Source: Synechococcus sp. BO 8801 (GTDB lineage: Bacteria; Cyanobacteriota; Cyanobacteriia; PCC-6307; Cyanobiaceae). Taken from it: 64,000 nt of DNA. Positions 33,432 to 41,768 of this stretch are shown here, in pieces. Made by a program: the position numbers and the translations under genes. Under the pieces are notes generated by a model. The model saw only the letters and a list, made by a program, of their open reading frames with translations, was not told the origin of the DNA and made no database searches. The number at the start of each line of letters is the position of its first letter. Position 1 is the stretch's first letter. The stretch covers positions 141,315-205,314 of the forward strand of contig NZ_NQKY01000001.1 of assembly GCF_002252675.1 (NCBI RefSeq), read 5' to 3'.

Positions 33432-34646
33432 CTATCTCCAGGCGCGGTCGACCTGCATGTTGCAGTCCTTGGAGAGCCAGGCGGGGGCTGACTTGCGGGG
33501 CAGCTGGCCGCTCACCACCAGGTGGGCCATGGTGTCGCAGATGACCCGGGTGGCCATCAGGGAGGTCATGTCGCTGACGTCGTAGGGGGGGGAGACCTCC
33601 ACCACCTCGAGGCCGCAGACGGGCACGTTGCGCACGATCAGCTCCAGCAGCTTGAGGGCCTCGCGCGGCAGCAGGCCGCCGGGCTCGGGCCAGCCGGTGC
33701 CCGGCACGAAGCCGGCATCGATGCAGTCGATGTCGAAGGAGATGTAGACGCAGTCGGTGCCGTCGGTGGCGCGCTCGATGGCGTATTTGGCCGCCGCCTC
33801 CAGGCCCATGTCGCAGATGTCGGTGACGGTGAGCACGTTGGTGCCCCGCTCGCGGCAGACCTTCACCCCTTCCCGCGGCACCTGCCAGCCGCCGATGCCC
33901 AGTTGCACCAGGTTCTCGGCCGGGGCGTTGGCCATGTTGGTCGCGTGGAACCACGGGGTGGTGTGCATGCGCTCGTCCAGGTCGGTCTCCTGGGTGTCGA
34001 CGTGGCGATCGAAGTGGATGATGCCCACCTTCTTGTCGCCGAGATGGCGGCAGACGCCCCGGACGGTGGGGAAGCCGATCGAGTGGTCGCCGCCCAGGAT
34101 GATCGGGAAGGCGCCGCTGGCGAAGACGTGGGCGATGCCCTTGGAGATCTGATCGAAGCTCTTCTCGTTATTCGCGGGGATGGTGAAGATGTCACCCACG
34201 TCGCAGAGGGTGATCTGCTCGCGCAGGTCGACCCCCATCTCGTAGTTGTAGGGGGTGTACAGCGCTGAAATGCGCCGGATGCCCTGGGGACCGAAGCGGG
34301 TGCCGGGCCGGTAGGTGGTGCCGCTGTCGTGGGGAACCCCCACCACCGCCACGTCGAACTCCCCAACCCGGTTCACGTCCTCCAGGTAGGGGGCCTTCAT
34401 GAAGGTGTTGATGCCGGCGTAGTGGGGCAGCTCACCGCGGGAGAAGGTGGAGATGCGCCGGTCGACGATGCTCTCGGCGGCCTCCAGGCCATGGCGAAGG
34501 CCCTGGTCGACCTCCTGCTGCCAGCCGGTCAGGGGAAGGGCGGCTTCCTTCTCGAGGGCCCTGGCCCCTTCACTGCCGGCGGGGTGGCGCCCCCGGTCGA
34601 AGGCCTCGGCCGCATCGGCCTGGCTGCCGCTGGACGGATCGTTCAT
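33432..34646 (-). CDS. gdmH: Ni-dependent guanidine hydrolase (ureohydrolase family)
   Basis: 404-residue ureohydrolase, annotated as agmatinase (SpeB) in many genomes but closest by eye to the Synechocystis guanidine hydrolase GdmH, which splits guanidine into urea and ammonia. The metal-binding motifs are GGDHS (H188), HFDRHVDT (D213, H215, D217) and SFDIDCID (D305, D307). The HFDRHVDTQETDLDERMHTT region and the long N-terminal extension are features of that group. The ATG at 34646 follows an AGAGG ribosome-binding site. A guanidine-I riboswitch immediately upstream and HypA/HypB-like genes downstream make the assignment strong. A urease to use the urea is not in the window. Confidence 0.94.
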   Translation of the reverse strand: MNDPSSGSQADAAEAFDRGRHPAGSEGARALEKEAALPLTGWQQEVDQGLRHGLEAAESIVDRRISTFSRGELPHYAGINTFMKAPYLEDVNRVGEFDVAVVGVPHDSGTTYRPGTRFGPQGIRRISALYTPYNYEMGVDLREQITLCDVGDIFTIPANNEKSFDQISKGIAHVFASGAFPIILGGDHSIGFPTVRGVCRHLGDKKVGIIHFDRHVDTQETDLDERMHTTPWFHATNMANAPAENLVQLGIGGWQVPREGVKVCRERGTNVLTVTDICDMGLEAAAKYAIERATDGTDCVYISFDIDCIDAGFVPGTGWPEPGGLLPREALKLLELIVRNVPVCGLEVVEVSPPYDVSDMTSLMATRVICDTMAHLVVSGQLPRKSAPAWLSKDCNMQVDRAWR

Positions 34647-34671
34647 TCGGACCTCTGGGCACGGTGGGAAT

Positions 34672-34836
34672 GGGGCGGTCTCCCGGGCTTTTGTCCCTCC
34701 GTGCCACACACCGGTGAGAACTGGGTTCTCGGATTCGGTGGGTGCGCTTCTCTCGGACCAGGCATCCCTCCGCCTGCTGGCAGTGCCAGGAATGGCAGTG
34801 CGAGCAATGGGGGACCGGAACCCTAGAAGCAATTTC
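34672..34836 (-). promoter_or_regulatory. Guanidine-I (ykkC class) riboswitch
   Basis: Read on the minus strand, the leader contains the conserved blocks of the ykkC RNA in order and spacing: CTAGGGTTCCGG (about 34813-34826), CTGGTCCGAGAG (about 34752-34763), GGCACGG and the 3' signature GGGACAAAAGCCCGGGAG (34680-34697). The 3' end is 25-30 bases before the gdmH ATG. The RNA class binds guanidinium and turns on downstream genes. The expression platform is probably translational: a downstream CCGTGCC (34658-34664) is fully complementary to the aptamer GGCACGG (34699-34705) and lies next to the ribosome-binding site. Confidence 0.95.
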
Positions 34837-34905
34837 CGCCTTGGGATCCTGAAGGCCCCCGGGCGGGACGGTTGTGACGGTTGCTACGGGATCGGTGCGG
34901 TCGCC

Positions 34906-35184
34906 TCAGGAAGGACAGGGGAGACCGGCCGCCTTGCGGTTGGTCTCGCGGCGCAGCAGCAGAAAGAGGTAGTCCGGGTCCTTGTACTGGCTCGGCAGGC
35001 ACTGGTGCAGCTGCTCGAGCCGGTGCCAGCAGACCGTGCGCTGGATCTTCTTGAGGGTTCGACCTTCCCGGACCAGCAGCCGCAGGGCCTTGCAGTACAT
35101 CGAATAGTTGGCCTCCAGTTCACCGATGGTGACTTTCGGGATCGTGACCTTCGGTAGGGACGCTGGAAGCGATCGGGCGGTCAT
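34906..35184 (-). CDS. DUF3136-like small protein, copy 2
   Basis: 92 residues from the ATG at 35184. The core IGELEANYSMYCKALRLLVR then RTLKKIQRTVCWHRLEQLH, CLPSQYKDPDYLF is the same family as the 78-residue protein at 13649-13885 and closer to what I recall of DUF3136. The leader PKVTIPKVTIGE has a duplicated KVTI. It lies just upstream of the riboswitch on the same strand but, with no terminator seen, the connection to the guanidine operon is unclear. Function unknown. Confidence 0.75.
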   Translation of the reverse strand: MTARSLPASLPKVTIPKVTIGELEANYSMYCKALRLLVREGRTLKKIQRTVCWHRLEQLHQCLPSQYKDPDYLFLLLRRETNRKAAGLPCPS

Positions 35185-35390
35185 CGGCCATCCTTCGGGG
35201 CAGGCCCCGCAGAGATGCATCCACTGTCGTCCATGGCCGGCCGGGGCGCGCCCCCCATCCGGGGACATTCCCGCCCCGGGCGTCCCCCGGCCGGAGGGGG
35301 ACGCCATGGGGGTTCGCTGACCCGGACGGCACAGGGGGGTGGCGGCCCTTCCGATTCAGTTAAGGTTTGGTCAGCAGAGGAATGCCCGGC

Positions 35391-35549
35391 ATGTACAAGG
35401 ACCATCCCGTCATGAACGCGCTGCTGGAGCAGCTCCGCTCCCTCAACGAGCAGTACAGCGACCTGCCCAACGAACTCAACCGTTACCGCGTCGTCCGCCA
35501 GGAGCAGCTGATTGCCCAGTGGGCCCCCGGCCTCAGCGTCGCCGTCTGA
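35391..35549 (+). CDS. Small NRYR-type protein, tandem copy 1
   Basis: 52 residues from the ATG at 35391, with GAGG about nine bases upstream. The sequence runs HPVMNALLEQLRSLNEQYSD then NELNRYRVVRQEQLIAQW. It is a paralogue of the next gene (shared HPV, L-rich helix, NRYR.VRQEQLIAQW). Probably a short helical hairpin; no family recognised. The pair looks like a local tandem duplication. Confidence 0.7.
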   Translation: MYKDHPVMNALLEQLRSLNEQYSDLPNELNRYRVVRQEQLIAQWAPGLSVAV

Positions 35550-35620
35550 GTCTCGCCCTGGCCAGGGCGGCCCGATGGCCCCCCGTCCCCACCCCCTGTT
35601 GAAGCCTCACCCGTGAGGTG

Positions 35621-35827
35621 ATGAACAAGAACCACCCCGTCTACCACTCCCTGGTCGCCAGGCTGGAGAGCCTCCGGGATCAGTACCGGCACCATCCCTG
35701 CGAGCGGAACCGCTACCGGCTGGTGCGGCAGGAACAGCTGATCGCCCAGTGGGTGGCCGCCTCCGACCTGCCCTCTCCGAGCCTCTCCCCCATGGGGGGC
35801 GGCGCGTCGGCACCGGCGCCAACATGA
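35621..35827 (+). CDS. Small NRYR-type protein, tandem copy 2
   Basis: 68 residues from the ATG at 35621. It repeats the pattern of the preceding gene (HPVYHSLVARLESLRDQYRH, then ERNRYRLVRQEQLIAQW) and adds a Pro/Ser-rich tail. The 71-base spacing and clear similarity indicate tandem duplication. Function unknown. Confidence 0.7.
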   Translation: MNKNHPVYHSLVARLESLRDQYRHHPCERNRYRLVRQEQLIAQWVAASDLPSPSLSPMGGGASAPAPT

Positions 35828-35932
35828 AGAAAATCTCTCGCTTTGCCGTCGGGTGTTCCTTGTTGCTCTCGGGAGCCCATCCATCGGCTATTCCGTAGAC
35901 AGCACACCCCTGTCGGCTGTACGGGCAAAGGT

Positions 35933-36913
35933 ATGGGCAAAGGTTCGGGTAAAGGTCCTGGCAAAGGCCATGACAAAAAGGAAAAGGGAAGTCTCAAGAT
36001 CAAGACCCTGACGATCAAGCCGCCGAAGGCGAAAGAATCCCGAAGCCTCGGCTCTTCCGCCGTGAGCGAGTCGGACCTCTACAGGCCCTCTCCGATCTTC
36101 GACGACCTCGCCAACCATTCCGAGGGACGCCCTCCCAAGCTGGATCGCAAGTTCTACGAGAAGGAACTGGCCCGGCTCCAGGTGGAGCTGGTGAAGATGC
36201 AGTACTGGGCGAAGCATGTGGGGTACCGCATGATCCTGCTGTTCGAGGGCCGGGATGCGGCCGGCAAGGGCGGCACCATCAAGCGCATCACCGAGCCGCT
36301 CAACCCAAGGGGCTGCAACGTGGTGGCCCTCGGCACCCCCTCCGACCAGCAGAAGACCCAGTGGTACTTCCAGCGCTATGTCGAGAATTTCCCCTCCGCC
36401 GGGGAGATCGTCCTGTTCGACCGCAGCTGGTATAACCGGGCCGGCGTCGAGAAGGTGATGGGCTTCTGCACGCCGGAGCAAGTGAATGAATTCATGCTCT
36501 CCTGCCCGGAGTTCGAGCGCATGCTGGTGCGCAGCGGCATCACCCTGATCAAGTACTGGTTCTCCGTCAGCGACGACGAGCAGGAGGCCCGTTTCCGCTC
36601 CCGGCTGGAGGATCCGGCCCGCCGCTGGAAGCTCAGCCCGATGGACCTGGAATCCCGGGACCGCTGGGTGGAGTTCTCCCGGGCCAAGGATGAGATGTTC
36701 GCCCACACCAACATCCCGGAGGCCCCCTGGTTCACCGTTGAGGCCAATGACAAGCGCCGGGCCAGGCTCAACTGCATCCGTCACCTGCTCAGCAAGGTCC
36801 CCTACGAGGACATGACACCCAAGGCGATCGAACTGCCCCCCCGCAAGAGCGGTGCCGACTACCAGCGTCCCCCGATGAACGAACAGTTCTTCGTGCCCAA
36901 CGCCTATCCCTGA
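35933..36913 (+). CDS. ppk2: Polyphosphate kinase 2
   Basis: 326-residue PPK2-family enzyme transferring phosphate between polyphosphate and nucleoside di- or monophosphates. Walker A is GRDAAGKGG (106-114), Walker B is LFDRSWYNRAG (D163, R164), and the lid region includes EEQ-like DDEQEARFRSRLEDP and the RWKLSPMDLESRDRW block typical of PPK2. The ATG at 35933 precedes a low-complexity GKG-rich leader (GKGSGKGPGKGHDKK), encoded by GGNAAAGG repeats that also extend upstream of the start. Class I versus III was not resolved. It converges on the CPBP protease with ten bases of overlap. Confidence 0.92.
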   Translation: MGKGSGKGPGKGHDKKEKGSLKIKTLTIKPPKAKESRSLGSSAVSESDLYRPSPIFDDLANHSEGRPPKLDRKFYEKELARLQVELVKMQYWAKHVGYRMILLFEGRDAAGKGGTIKRITEPLNPRGCNVVALGTPSDQQKTQWYFQRYVENFPSAGEIVLFDRSWYNRAGVEKVMGFCTPEQVNEFMLSCPEFERMLVRSGITLIKYWFSVSDDEQEARFRSRLEDPARRWKLSPMDLESRDRWVEFSRAKDEMFAHTNIPEAPWFTVEANDKRRARLNCIRHLLSKVPYEDMTPKAIELPPRKSGADYQRPPMNEQFFVPNAYP

Positions 36914-39285
36914 GCCCCCTCGACCAGCCAGCGGCGGCCCCCGAGCAGCTCCAGCCAGACCAGCACCACCAGCCAGTGGATCAGCACCGGGGCCGCGATG
37001 GACCCGGTGAGCTGGTAGGCAGCCACGCACGTCACCCCCAGCAGGGCGGCCAGGAGCAGGAAGCGGCCGTCGTCGAAGAGCTTGCGGCCCCGGCGGTACC
37101 AGAGCCGGCCGGCCAGCGGATGCCAGGCGACGAAGAGCCCCACGCTCAGGGCCCCCCAGGCGAAGGTGTCCGCCATGCCGAGACCTTCCAAGGCGTGGGG
37201 CAGCAGGGCGGCCCGGAACAGGGTCTCCTCGACCAGGGCCGGGGTCAGCAGCAGGGCCGGGGCCTGGCGCAGCAGCAGCCAGGGCCGCACCGCTGAAGCC
37301 GTCGCCGGCAGGAAGCCGCTGCGGCGCCCCAGCGGCAGGGCGATGGCGGCGTAGGCCCCCAGCAGCAGGGCCGCCAGGGCCAGGCCGGCTCCACCGAGGG
37401 GCGTGAAGAAGGCATCCATCAGCCGGGGCAGGGCCAGCCCCACCACGGGCAGCTGACCGAGGAGCTGGGTCGGCGCCAGGGGGGCCAGGCGCCGGTCGGC
37501 GCCGGGGAGCTGGTTGGTGCGCAGCACATGGAGCGGGTCCCCGTGGCGCAGGAACACCCGGGCCATCTCGTCGTGGGCGCGGCGGGGCAGCATCGATCGC
37601 CAGCTGAGCAGTCCATCCCAGAGGCTGGGGCTGGCCCGGAAGCGGTCCGGTGCATCGCCGGGGCGGTCCATCAGCGAGGCGTTGTGGCGCCAGTCGGCGC
37701 GGACCATGCCGAAGGGGGTCAGCAGGGCATCGAGGGAGCGGGCCAGGGAGGCGAGCCGGGGCAGATCGGTGCCGTCGAGCTCGCGGCGGCGGCGCCGCAG
37801 CTGGTCGATGGCGATCCAGAGGGCCTGGCTGGAATCCTGCACGCAGGAGATGGCCGGGGACACCAGCGAGACGCCGCCGCCGTCGCCGCTGCGGTAGCGG
37901 GCCATCAGCACCTCCGCCTGGATCGCCAGTTCCTCCAGCAGCAGGGGGTCGGTGCGCACCAGCACGTCCGAGATCGGCCGCGTCCCGAGCCAGCCCCGCT
38001 GCAGGTTGCCGGTGTAGGCGCTCCAGTCCTGGCTGCCCGAGACGATGCCGTTGGGATTGTTGGCGTAGATCTGGTGGTAGCGCAGGTCGAAACGGGGCTC
38101 CCCGGTGAAGGGATCGATCACGATCCGGGCGGCACCGAAGGCGAAGTGGCCCGTCACCGTGAAGCCGCTGATCGGCTCGCCATCGGGCCCGCCGATGCCG
38201 CCGAAGTTGTGGATCAACAGGGAACGGTCGCCGGGTTGCCAGGGGGCGTGCTCCCCATCGGGATTCATGCTCACCCGGCTGAAGCGGCCGCGCCGGGTCT
38301 GGTCGTCGCTCCAGTTGATCCGGCTGATCGCGTTGAGGCCGGCGGCGGTGCCCCGCAGAACCCGGTCGCTCTCCAGGCGGGTGAGGTGGCGGGGTTCCAG
38401 GGCCTGGGCGGTGAAGGTCCCGTCGCTGTCCGGGGCGCCGTAGAGGTACCAGCCGTCGCTGCCGACGGGGGACTCCAGCAGTCCCTGCGGATCGAAGAAG
38501 CGCCGGCCATGGCGGTCGGGGGGCTGGCGGGGCAGTCGCACCGTCTCGATCGGGCCGACGAAGTCCCCCTGGCCCCGGTCGTAGTGCTGGACCTGGAAGC
38601 GCTCCGGGTCGGCAGGGTCGCGGGAGAGTAATCGCACCAGAGCCACCCAGCGGCCCGTGCTCTGCAGGGGCGGGCGAGCGATCCGAAGCACGGTGTCCCC
38701 GTCCCGCCGCTCGACGTCCACCTCCTCGAGCGCCACGGTGATGTCGTCGTGGGGATGGGCCCCCGCCAGCGTCTGCAGCGGCCCGACATCGTTGCGCCCA
38801 TCCAGGCGGGTGGGCACCACATTGCCCTGCTGCGCCGCCAGCCGGGCCTGGGTCCCGAGCCGCACCGGCGTGCTCACCTTGCCCACCAGGGCCCGCAGCA
38901 TTGGCTCGTCCCGCCAGCCCAGCCGCAGGCGCTGGCCGACCAGGGCGTCGTGGCCCGCCGGGGCCTGCTCCAGCTCCAGCCACACCCAGTCGCCGCCGCC
39001 CCGGGCCATCTCGGCCGCTGCGGGAAGGATCAGGCGCCCGAACCAGTCGCCATGGGGTCGGTAGAGGGCCGGATCCGGCCGACGTTCCAGCGGATAGTGC
39101 TCCGGACGGTTGAAGGGGGCCTGCCAGGCCAGGTCGTAGCTGGTGGGCGGTGGGGGGGGCGGCGCGCCCAGGGCACCCCTGGCCAGGGGCAGGACCAGCA
39201 GCACCATGGCCAGAACGGCCGTCAGAAGGGTCAGCCGGCGGCGGCGGTCAGGGCGAGGCCGCCCGGGCTTGGCAGGTGGCGGCAT
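36904..39285 (-). CDS. Large exported-domain protein with C-terminal CPBP protease domain
   Basis: 793-residue protein. An N-terminal signal-anchor (about residues 17-40) is followed by about 550 residues of non-membrane sequence of unknown fold with repeated aromatic and GDGGG-type loops, then about six C-terminal hydrophobic segments forming a CPBP (CAAX/bacteriocin-processing-like) intramembrane protease. The catalytic signature EETLFR is at 686-691, with supporting histidines near 722 (WHPLAG) and 770 (VLIHWL). Fusion to so large an extracytoplasmic domain is unusual. The substrate is unknown. It ends within the last codons of ppk2 on the other strand. Confidence 0.75.
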   Translation of the reverse strand: MPPPAKPGRPRPDRRRRLTLLTAVLAMVLLVLPLARGALGAPPPPPPTSYDLAWQAPFNRPEHYPLERRPDPALYRPHGDWFGRLILPAAAEMARGGGDWVWLELEQAPAGHDALVGQRLRLGWRDEPMLRALVGKVSTPVRLGTQARLAAQQGNVVPTRLDGRNDVGPLQTLAGAHPHDDITVALEEVDVERRDGDTVLRIARPPLQSTGRWVALVRLLSRDPADPERFQVQHYDRGQGDFVGPIETVRLPRQPPDRHGRRFFDPQGLLESPVGSDGWYLYGAPDSDGTFTAQALEPRHLTRLESDRVLRGTAAGLNAISRINWSDDQTRRGRFSRVSMNPDGEHAPWQPGDRSLLIHNFGGIGGPDGEPISGFTVTGHFAFGAARIVIDPFTGEPRFDLRYHQIYANNPNGIVSGSQDWSAYTGNLQRGWLGTRPISDVLVRTDPLLLEELAIQAEVLMARYRSGDGGGVSLVSPAISCVQDSSQALWIAIDQLRRRRRELDGTDLPRLASLARSLDALLTPFGMVRADWRHNASLMDRPGDAPDRFRASPSLWDGLLSWRSMLPRRAHDEMARVFLRHGDPLHVLRTNQLPGADRRLAPLAPTQLLGQLPVVGLALPRLMDAFFTPLGGAGLALAALLLGAYAAIALPLGRRSGFLPATASAVRPWLLLRQAPALLLTPALVEETLFRAALLPHALEGLGMADTFAWGALSVGLFVAWHPLAGRLWYRRGRKLFDDGRFLLLAALLGVTCVAAYQLTGSIAAPVLIHWLVVLVWLELLGGRRWLVEGAQG

Positions 39286-39291
39286 GGGGTC

Positions 39292-39873
39292 CTAACCGCC
39301 GCTTTCCCGGTGGATCGCCAGGGCCGCCAGCACGCCGCCGGCGAAACCGGAGGCGTGGCCGATCCAGCTCACCCCCGGGGGACTCAGGAACGGCAGCAGG
39401 CTGGGCAGCGCCCCCCCGTAGGCGAACAGCGCGGTGAGCGACAGCAGGATCGAGAGGGGGCGGCGCTCCAGCCAGCCGATCAGCAGCAGGTAGCCCAGCA
39501 GTCCGTAGATGACCCCGGAGAGGCCGTGGCTGGCCTGGTGCCAGAACAGCCAGACGGGGATGGCCGTGGCGTAGACCCCCAGCCACACGGCCAGGTAATC
39601 GCCCCGGCTCTTGGCCAGCACCAGCCAGGACAGGGGCAGGAACCAGAGGCTGTTGCTGATCAGGTGGCCGAAGCCTCCATGGCTGAAGGGGGCGGTGAGC
39701 ACCCCGAGGAAGGGCCCCCCCGGCACCATCGGCAGGTTCCAGCGGCCTCCGAAGAAGACCTGGTCGATGATCTCCTGGACCCAGGGCACCGCCAGGATCA
39801 GCACCGGCAGCACGGCCATGCCCTTCAGACGGGACAGGCTGCGGTCGAGCCGCTGGGCAAGGGATCCGGCCAT
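39292..39873 (-). CDS. Rhomboid family intramembrane serine protease
   Basis: 193-residue polytopic membrane protein with six hydrophobic segments. The catalytic dyad is visible: S119 in GLSGVIYG and H173 in IGHASGFAGG. The HGGFGHLISN loop with the oxyanion-helping His and Asn is also present. It cleaves membrane helices of unknown partners. Upstream neighbour of the CPBP protease by six bases, so the two intramembrane proteases are probably in one operon. Confidence 0.9.
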   Translation of the reverse strand: MAGSLAQRLDRSLSRLKGMAVLPVLILAVPWVQEIIDQVFFGGRWNLPMVPGGPFLGVLTAPFSHGGFGHLISNSLWFLPLSWLVLAKSRGDYLAVWLGVYATAIPVWLFWHQASHGLSGVIYGLLGYLLLIGWLERRPLSILLSLTALFAYGGALPSLLPFLSPPGVSWIGHASGFAGGVLAALAIHRESGG

Positions 39874-39909
39874 GGCCGCAGGCGAACCGGCAGTGCGTGT
39901 CGGCCTGTC

Positions 39910-40854
39910 CTAGCTCCCCAGCGGACCGCTCAGCAGCCACCACCACAGCGGAACCGAGACCAGGGCCAGGGCGGTGCTCCAGAGAACCAGCGACGCCACC
40001 CCATCGGCCGCCTGCCGCCGCCCGGCTCCGGCGGTCTCCTGCCGCCCGGCAGCGGCCGCTTCCGTGAGCAGCAGCACCGAGATGGCGGTGGGGGCCGCCG
40101 CCTGCAGCACCACCGCGTCCCGCAACGGGGAGGGCAGCCCCAGCAGGCCGGCCAGGAGCAGCATGGCCGCCGGGAGCACCACCAGCTTGCCCACCAGGGG
40201 CGCCAGCAGGGCCGAACCGCCGGCGGGGCCGGCCGTGCCCGCCGGGCGGCGCCGGAGCATGAGGCCCAGCCGCATCCCCACCAGGGCCAGGGCCACCAGG
40301 ACCACCAGCCGGGCCGGCCACCACAGCCATTGGGCCAGTACCGCGCTCCAGGGGGTCTGGTGCAGGAGCACGGCCAGCGCCAGTCCCCGCATGGCCGGGC
40401 TGGTGGCCAGCACCCGCAGCTGGCGGCGCACGCCGGTGGCGCGCCGGTCCACCAGCAGCGGACCGAGGCTCCAGGTGATCAGCGTGGCCATCAGATCGAA
40501 GGCGATCGTGAAGCCGATGGCCTCGGGGGGAAGCAGGGCCAGGGCCACGGGCAGCCCCCAGTAGGCGGTGTTGCCCACGACGCAGCCCAGTTGCAGGCTG
40601 CCCTCAGGGATGCACCGGCCCAGGGCCGGCAGGCGCAGCAGCAGCAGGCCCAGGCCCGAGGCGGCCGCCGCCATCAGGGCCGCCGTGAGCAGCTCGGCCT
40701 GGAAGCCCGACCGCAGCAGCAGGGCCACCAGGCTGATGGGAATGCCCCAGGTGATCAGCGGCGGGGCCAGCCGTCCCGGCAGCCCGGGGAACCGCATCCC
40801 CAGCAGCAGTCCGAGGCCCAGGCAGGGGATCAGTTCGAGCAGGAACCGCAGCAC
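39910..40854 (-). CDS. AEC family transporter
   Basis: 314-residue membrane protein with about ten hydrophobic segments in two halves. GNTAYWGLPVALALLPPEA in the first half and QAAAPTAISVLLLTEAAA in the second are the conserved glycine/proline-rich motifs of the auxin efflux carrier family. The family exports organic anions such as malate; the substrate here is unknown. It lies 36 bases upstream of the rhomboid gene on the same strand. Confidence 0.82.
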   Translation of the reverse strand: MLRFLLELIPCLGLGLLLGMRFPGLPGRLAPPLITWGIPISLVALLLRSGFQAELLTAALMAAAASGLGLLLLRLPALGRCIPEGSLQLGCVVGNTAYWGLPVALALLPPEAIGFTIAFDLMATLITWSLGPLLVDRRATGVRRQLRVLATSPAMRGLALAVLLHQTPWSAVLAQWLWWPARLVVLVALALVGMRLGLMLRRRPAGTAGPAGGSALLAPLVGKLVVLPAAMLLLAGLLGLPSPLRDAVVLQAAAPTAISVLLLTEAAAAGRQETAGAGRRQAADGVASLVLWSTALALVSVPLWWWLLSGPLGS

Positions 40855-40949
40855 CAGCCCTCCACCGCACCCCTGGCGTACCCACCATGGCGGTCCCCGG
40901 CCTGCGGCGCTGCCTAGGGTCGTCGCTTCCCCAGATGCCCAGGTCTTCG

Positions 40950-41756
40950 ATGCAATCCCCCATGCGCTCCGGTGCCGACAACGGCTTCGGCGGGCTCTGG
41001 CAGCTGGTCTTCGCCGCCGTGCTCGCCGGCCTGGTGCTGCTGACCCAGACGGTGTTCATCGTGCCGGCGGGCAGCGTGGCCGTGGTCACCACCCTCGGCA
41101 AGGTCACCGGTGAGCCGCGGCAGCCCGGGGCCAACTTCAAGATCCCCCTGGCCCAGAACACCTCCCTCTTCGATGTGCGCACCCAGGTGCGGCCGGAGCA
41201 GTTCTCCACCCTCACCAAGGACCTGCAGGTGATCCAGGCCACCGCCACCGTGAAGTACGCCATGAAGCCCGCCGAAGCGGGTCGCATCTACGAGACGATC
41301 GCCACCGACGACCAGCAGATCTATCCGCGGGTGATCCAGCCCTCCCTGCTGAAGGCCCTCAAGTCGGTGTTCTCCCAGTACGAACTGGTGACGATCGCCA
41401 CCGAGTGGAACTCCATCTCCGAACTGGTGCAGGAGAAGGTGGCCGAGGAACTGCGCAAGTTCGACTACGTGACCGTCCAGGGCCTGGACCTCACCGGCCT
41501 GCAGATCGCCGAGGAGTACCGCGCCGCGATCGAGCAGAAGCAGATCGCCGAGCAACAGTTGCTGCGGGCCCAGACGGAGGTGCTGATCGCCGAGCAGGAG
41601 GCCAAGCGGTACCAGACCCTCAATTCCAGCCTCGACGACCAGGTGCTCTACAAGCTGTTTCTGGATAAATGGGATGGGCAGACCTCGGTGGTGCCGGCCC
41701 TGCCGGGGGCGGCCGGGGGCGGCGGCAGCCCGGTGATCGTCAACGGCCGCCGCTGA
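40950..41756 (+). CDS. Prohibitin/SPFH domain membrane protein
   Basis: 268 residues from the ATG at 40950. A single N-terminal membrane helix (about 16-36) precedes the SPFH domain (GSVAVVTTLGKVTGEPRQPG shown in part, then LFDVRTQVRPEQFSTLTKDLQ) and a coiled-coil rich in Glu and Gln (EEYRAAIEQKQIAEQQ). It resembles cyanobacterial prohibitin homologues such as slr1106. These form membrane rings thought to scaffold or protect membrane proteins. It is followed 12 bases later by the 2-oxoglutarate oxygenase, so co-transcription is likely. Confidence 0.87.
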   Translation: MQSPMRSGADNGFGGLWQLVFAAVLAGLVLLTQTVFIVPAGSVAVVTTLGKVTGEPRQPGANFKIPLAQNTSLFDVRTQVRPEQFSTLTKDLQVIQATATVKYAMKPAEAGRIYETIATDDQQIYPRVIQPSLLKALKSVFSQYELVTIATEWNSISELVQEKVAEELRKFDYVTVQGLDLTGLQIAEEYRAAIEQKQIAEQQLLRAQTEVLIAEQEAKRYQTLNSSLDDQVLYKLFLDKWDGQTSVVPALPGAAGGGGSPVIVNGRR

Positions 41757-41768
41757 GCGGGACGCCCG

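Noticed and set aside
33432-34646. Agmatinase (SpeB) as the product of this gene.
   Set aside because: The motif HFDRHVDTQ, the N-terminal extension, the guanidine-I riboswitch and the HypA/HypB-like genes fit guanidine hydrolase better.
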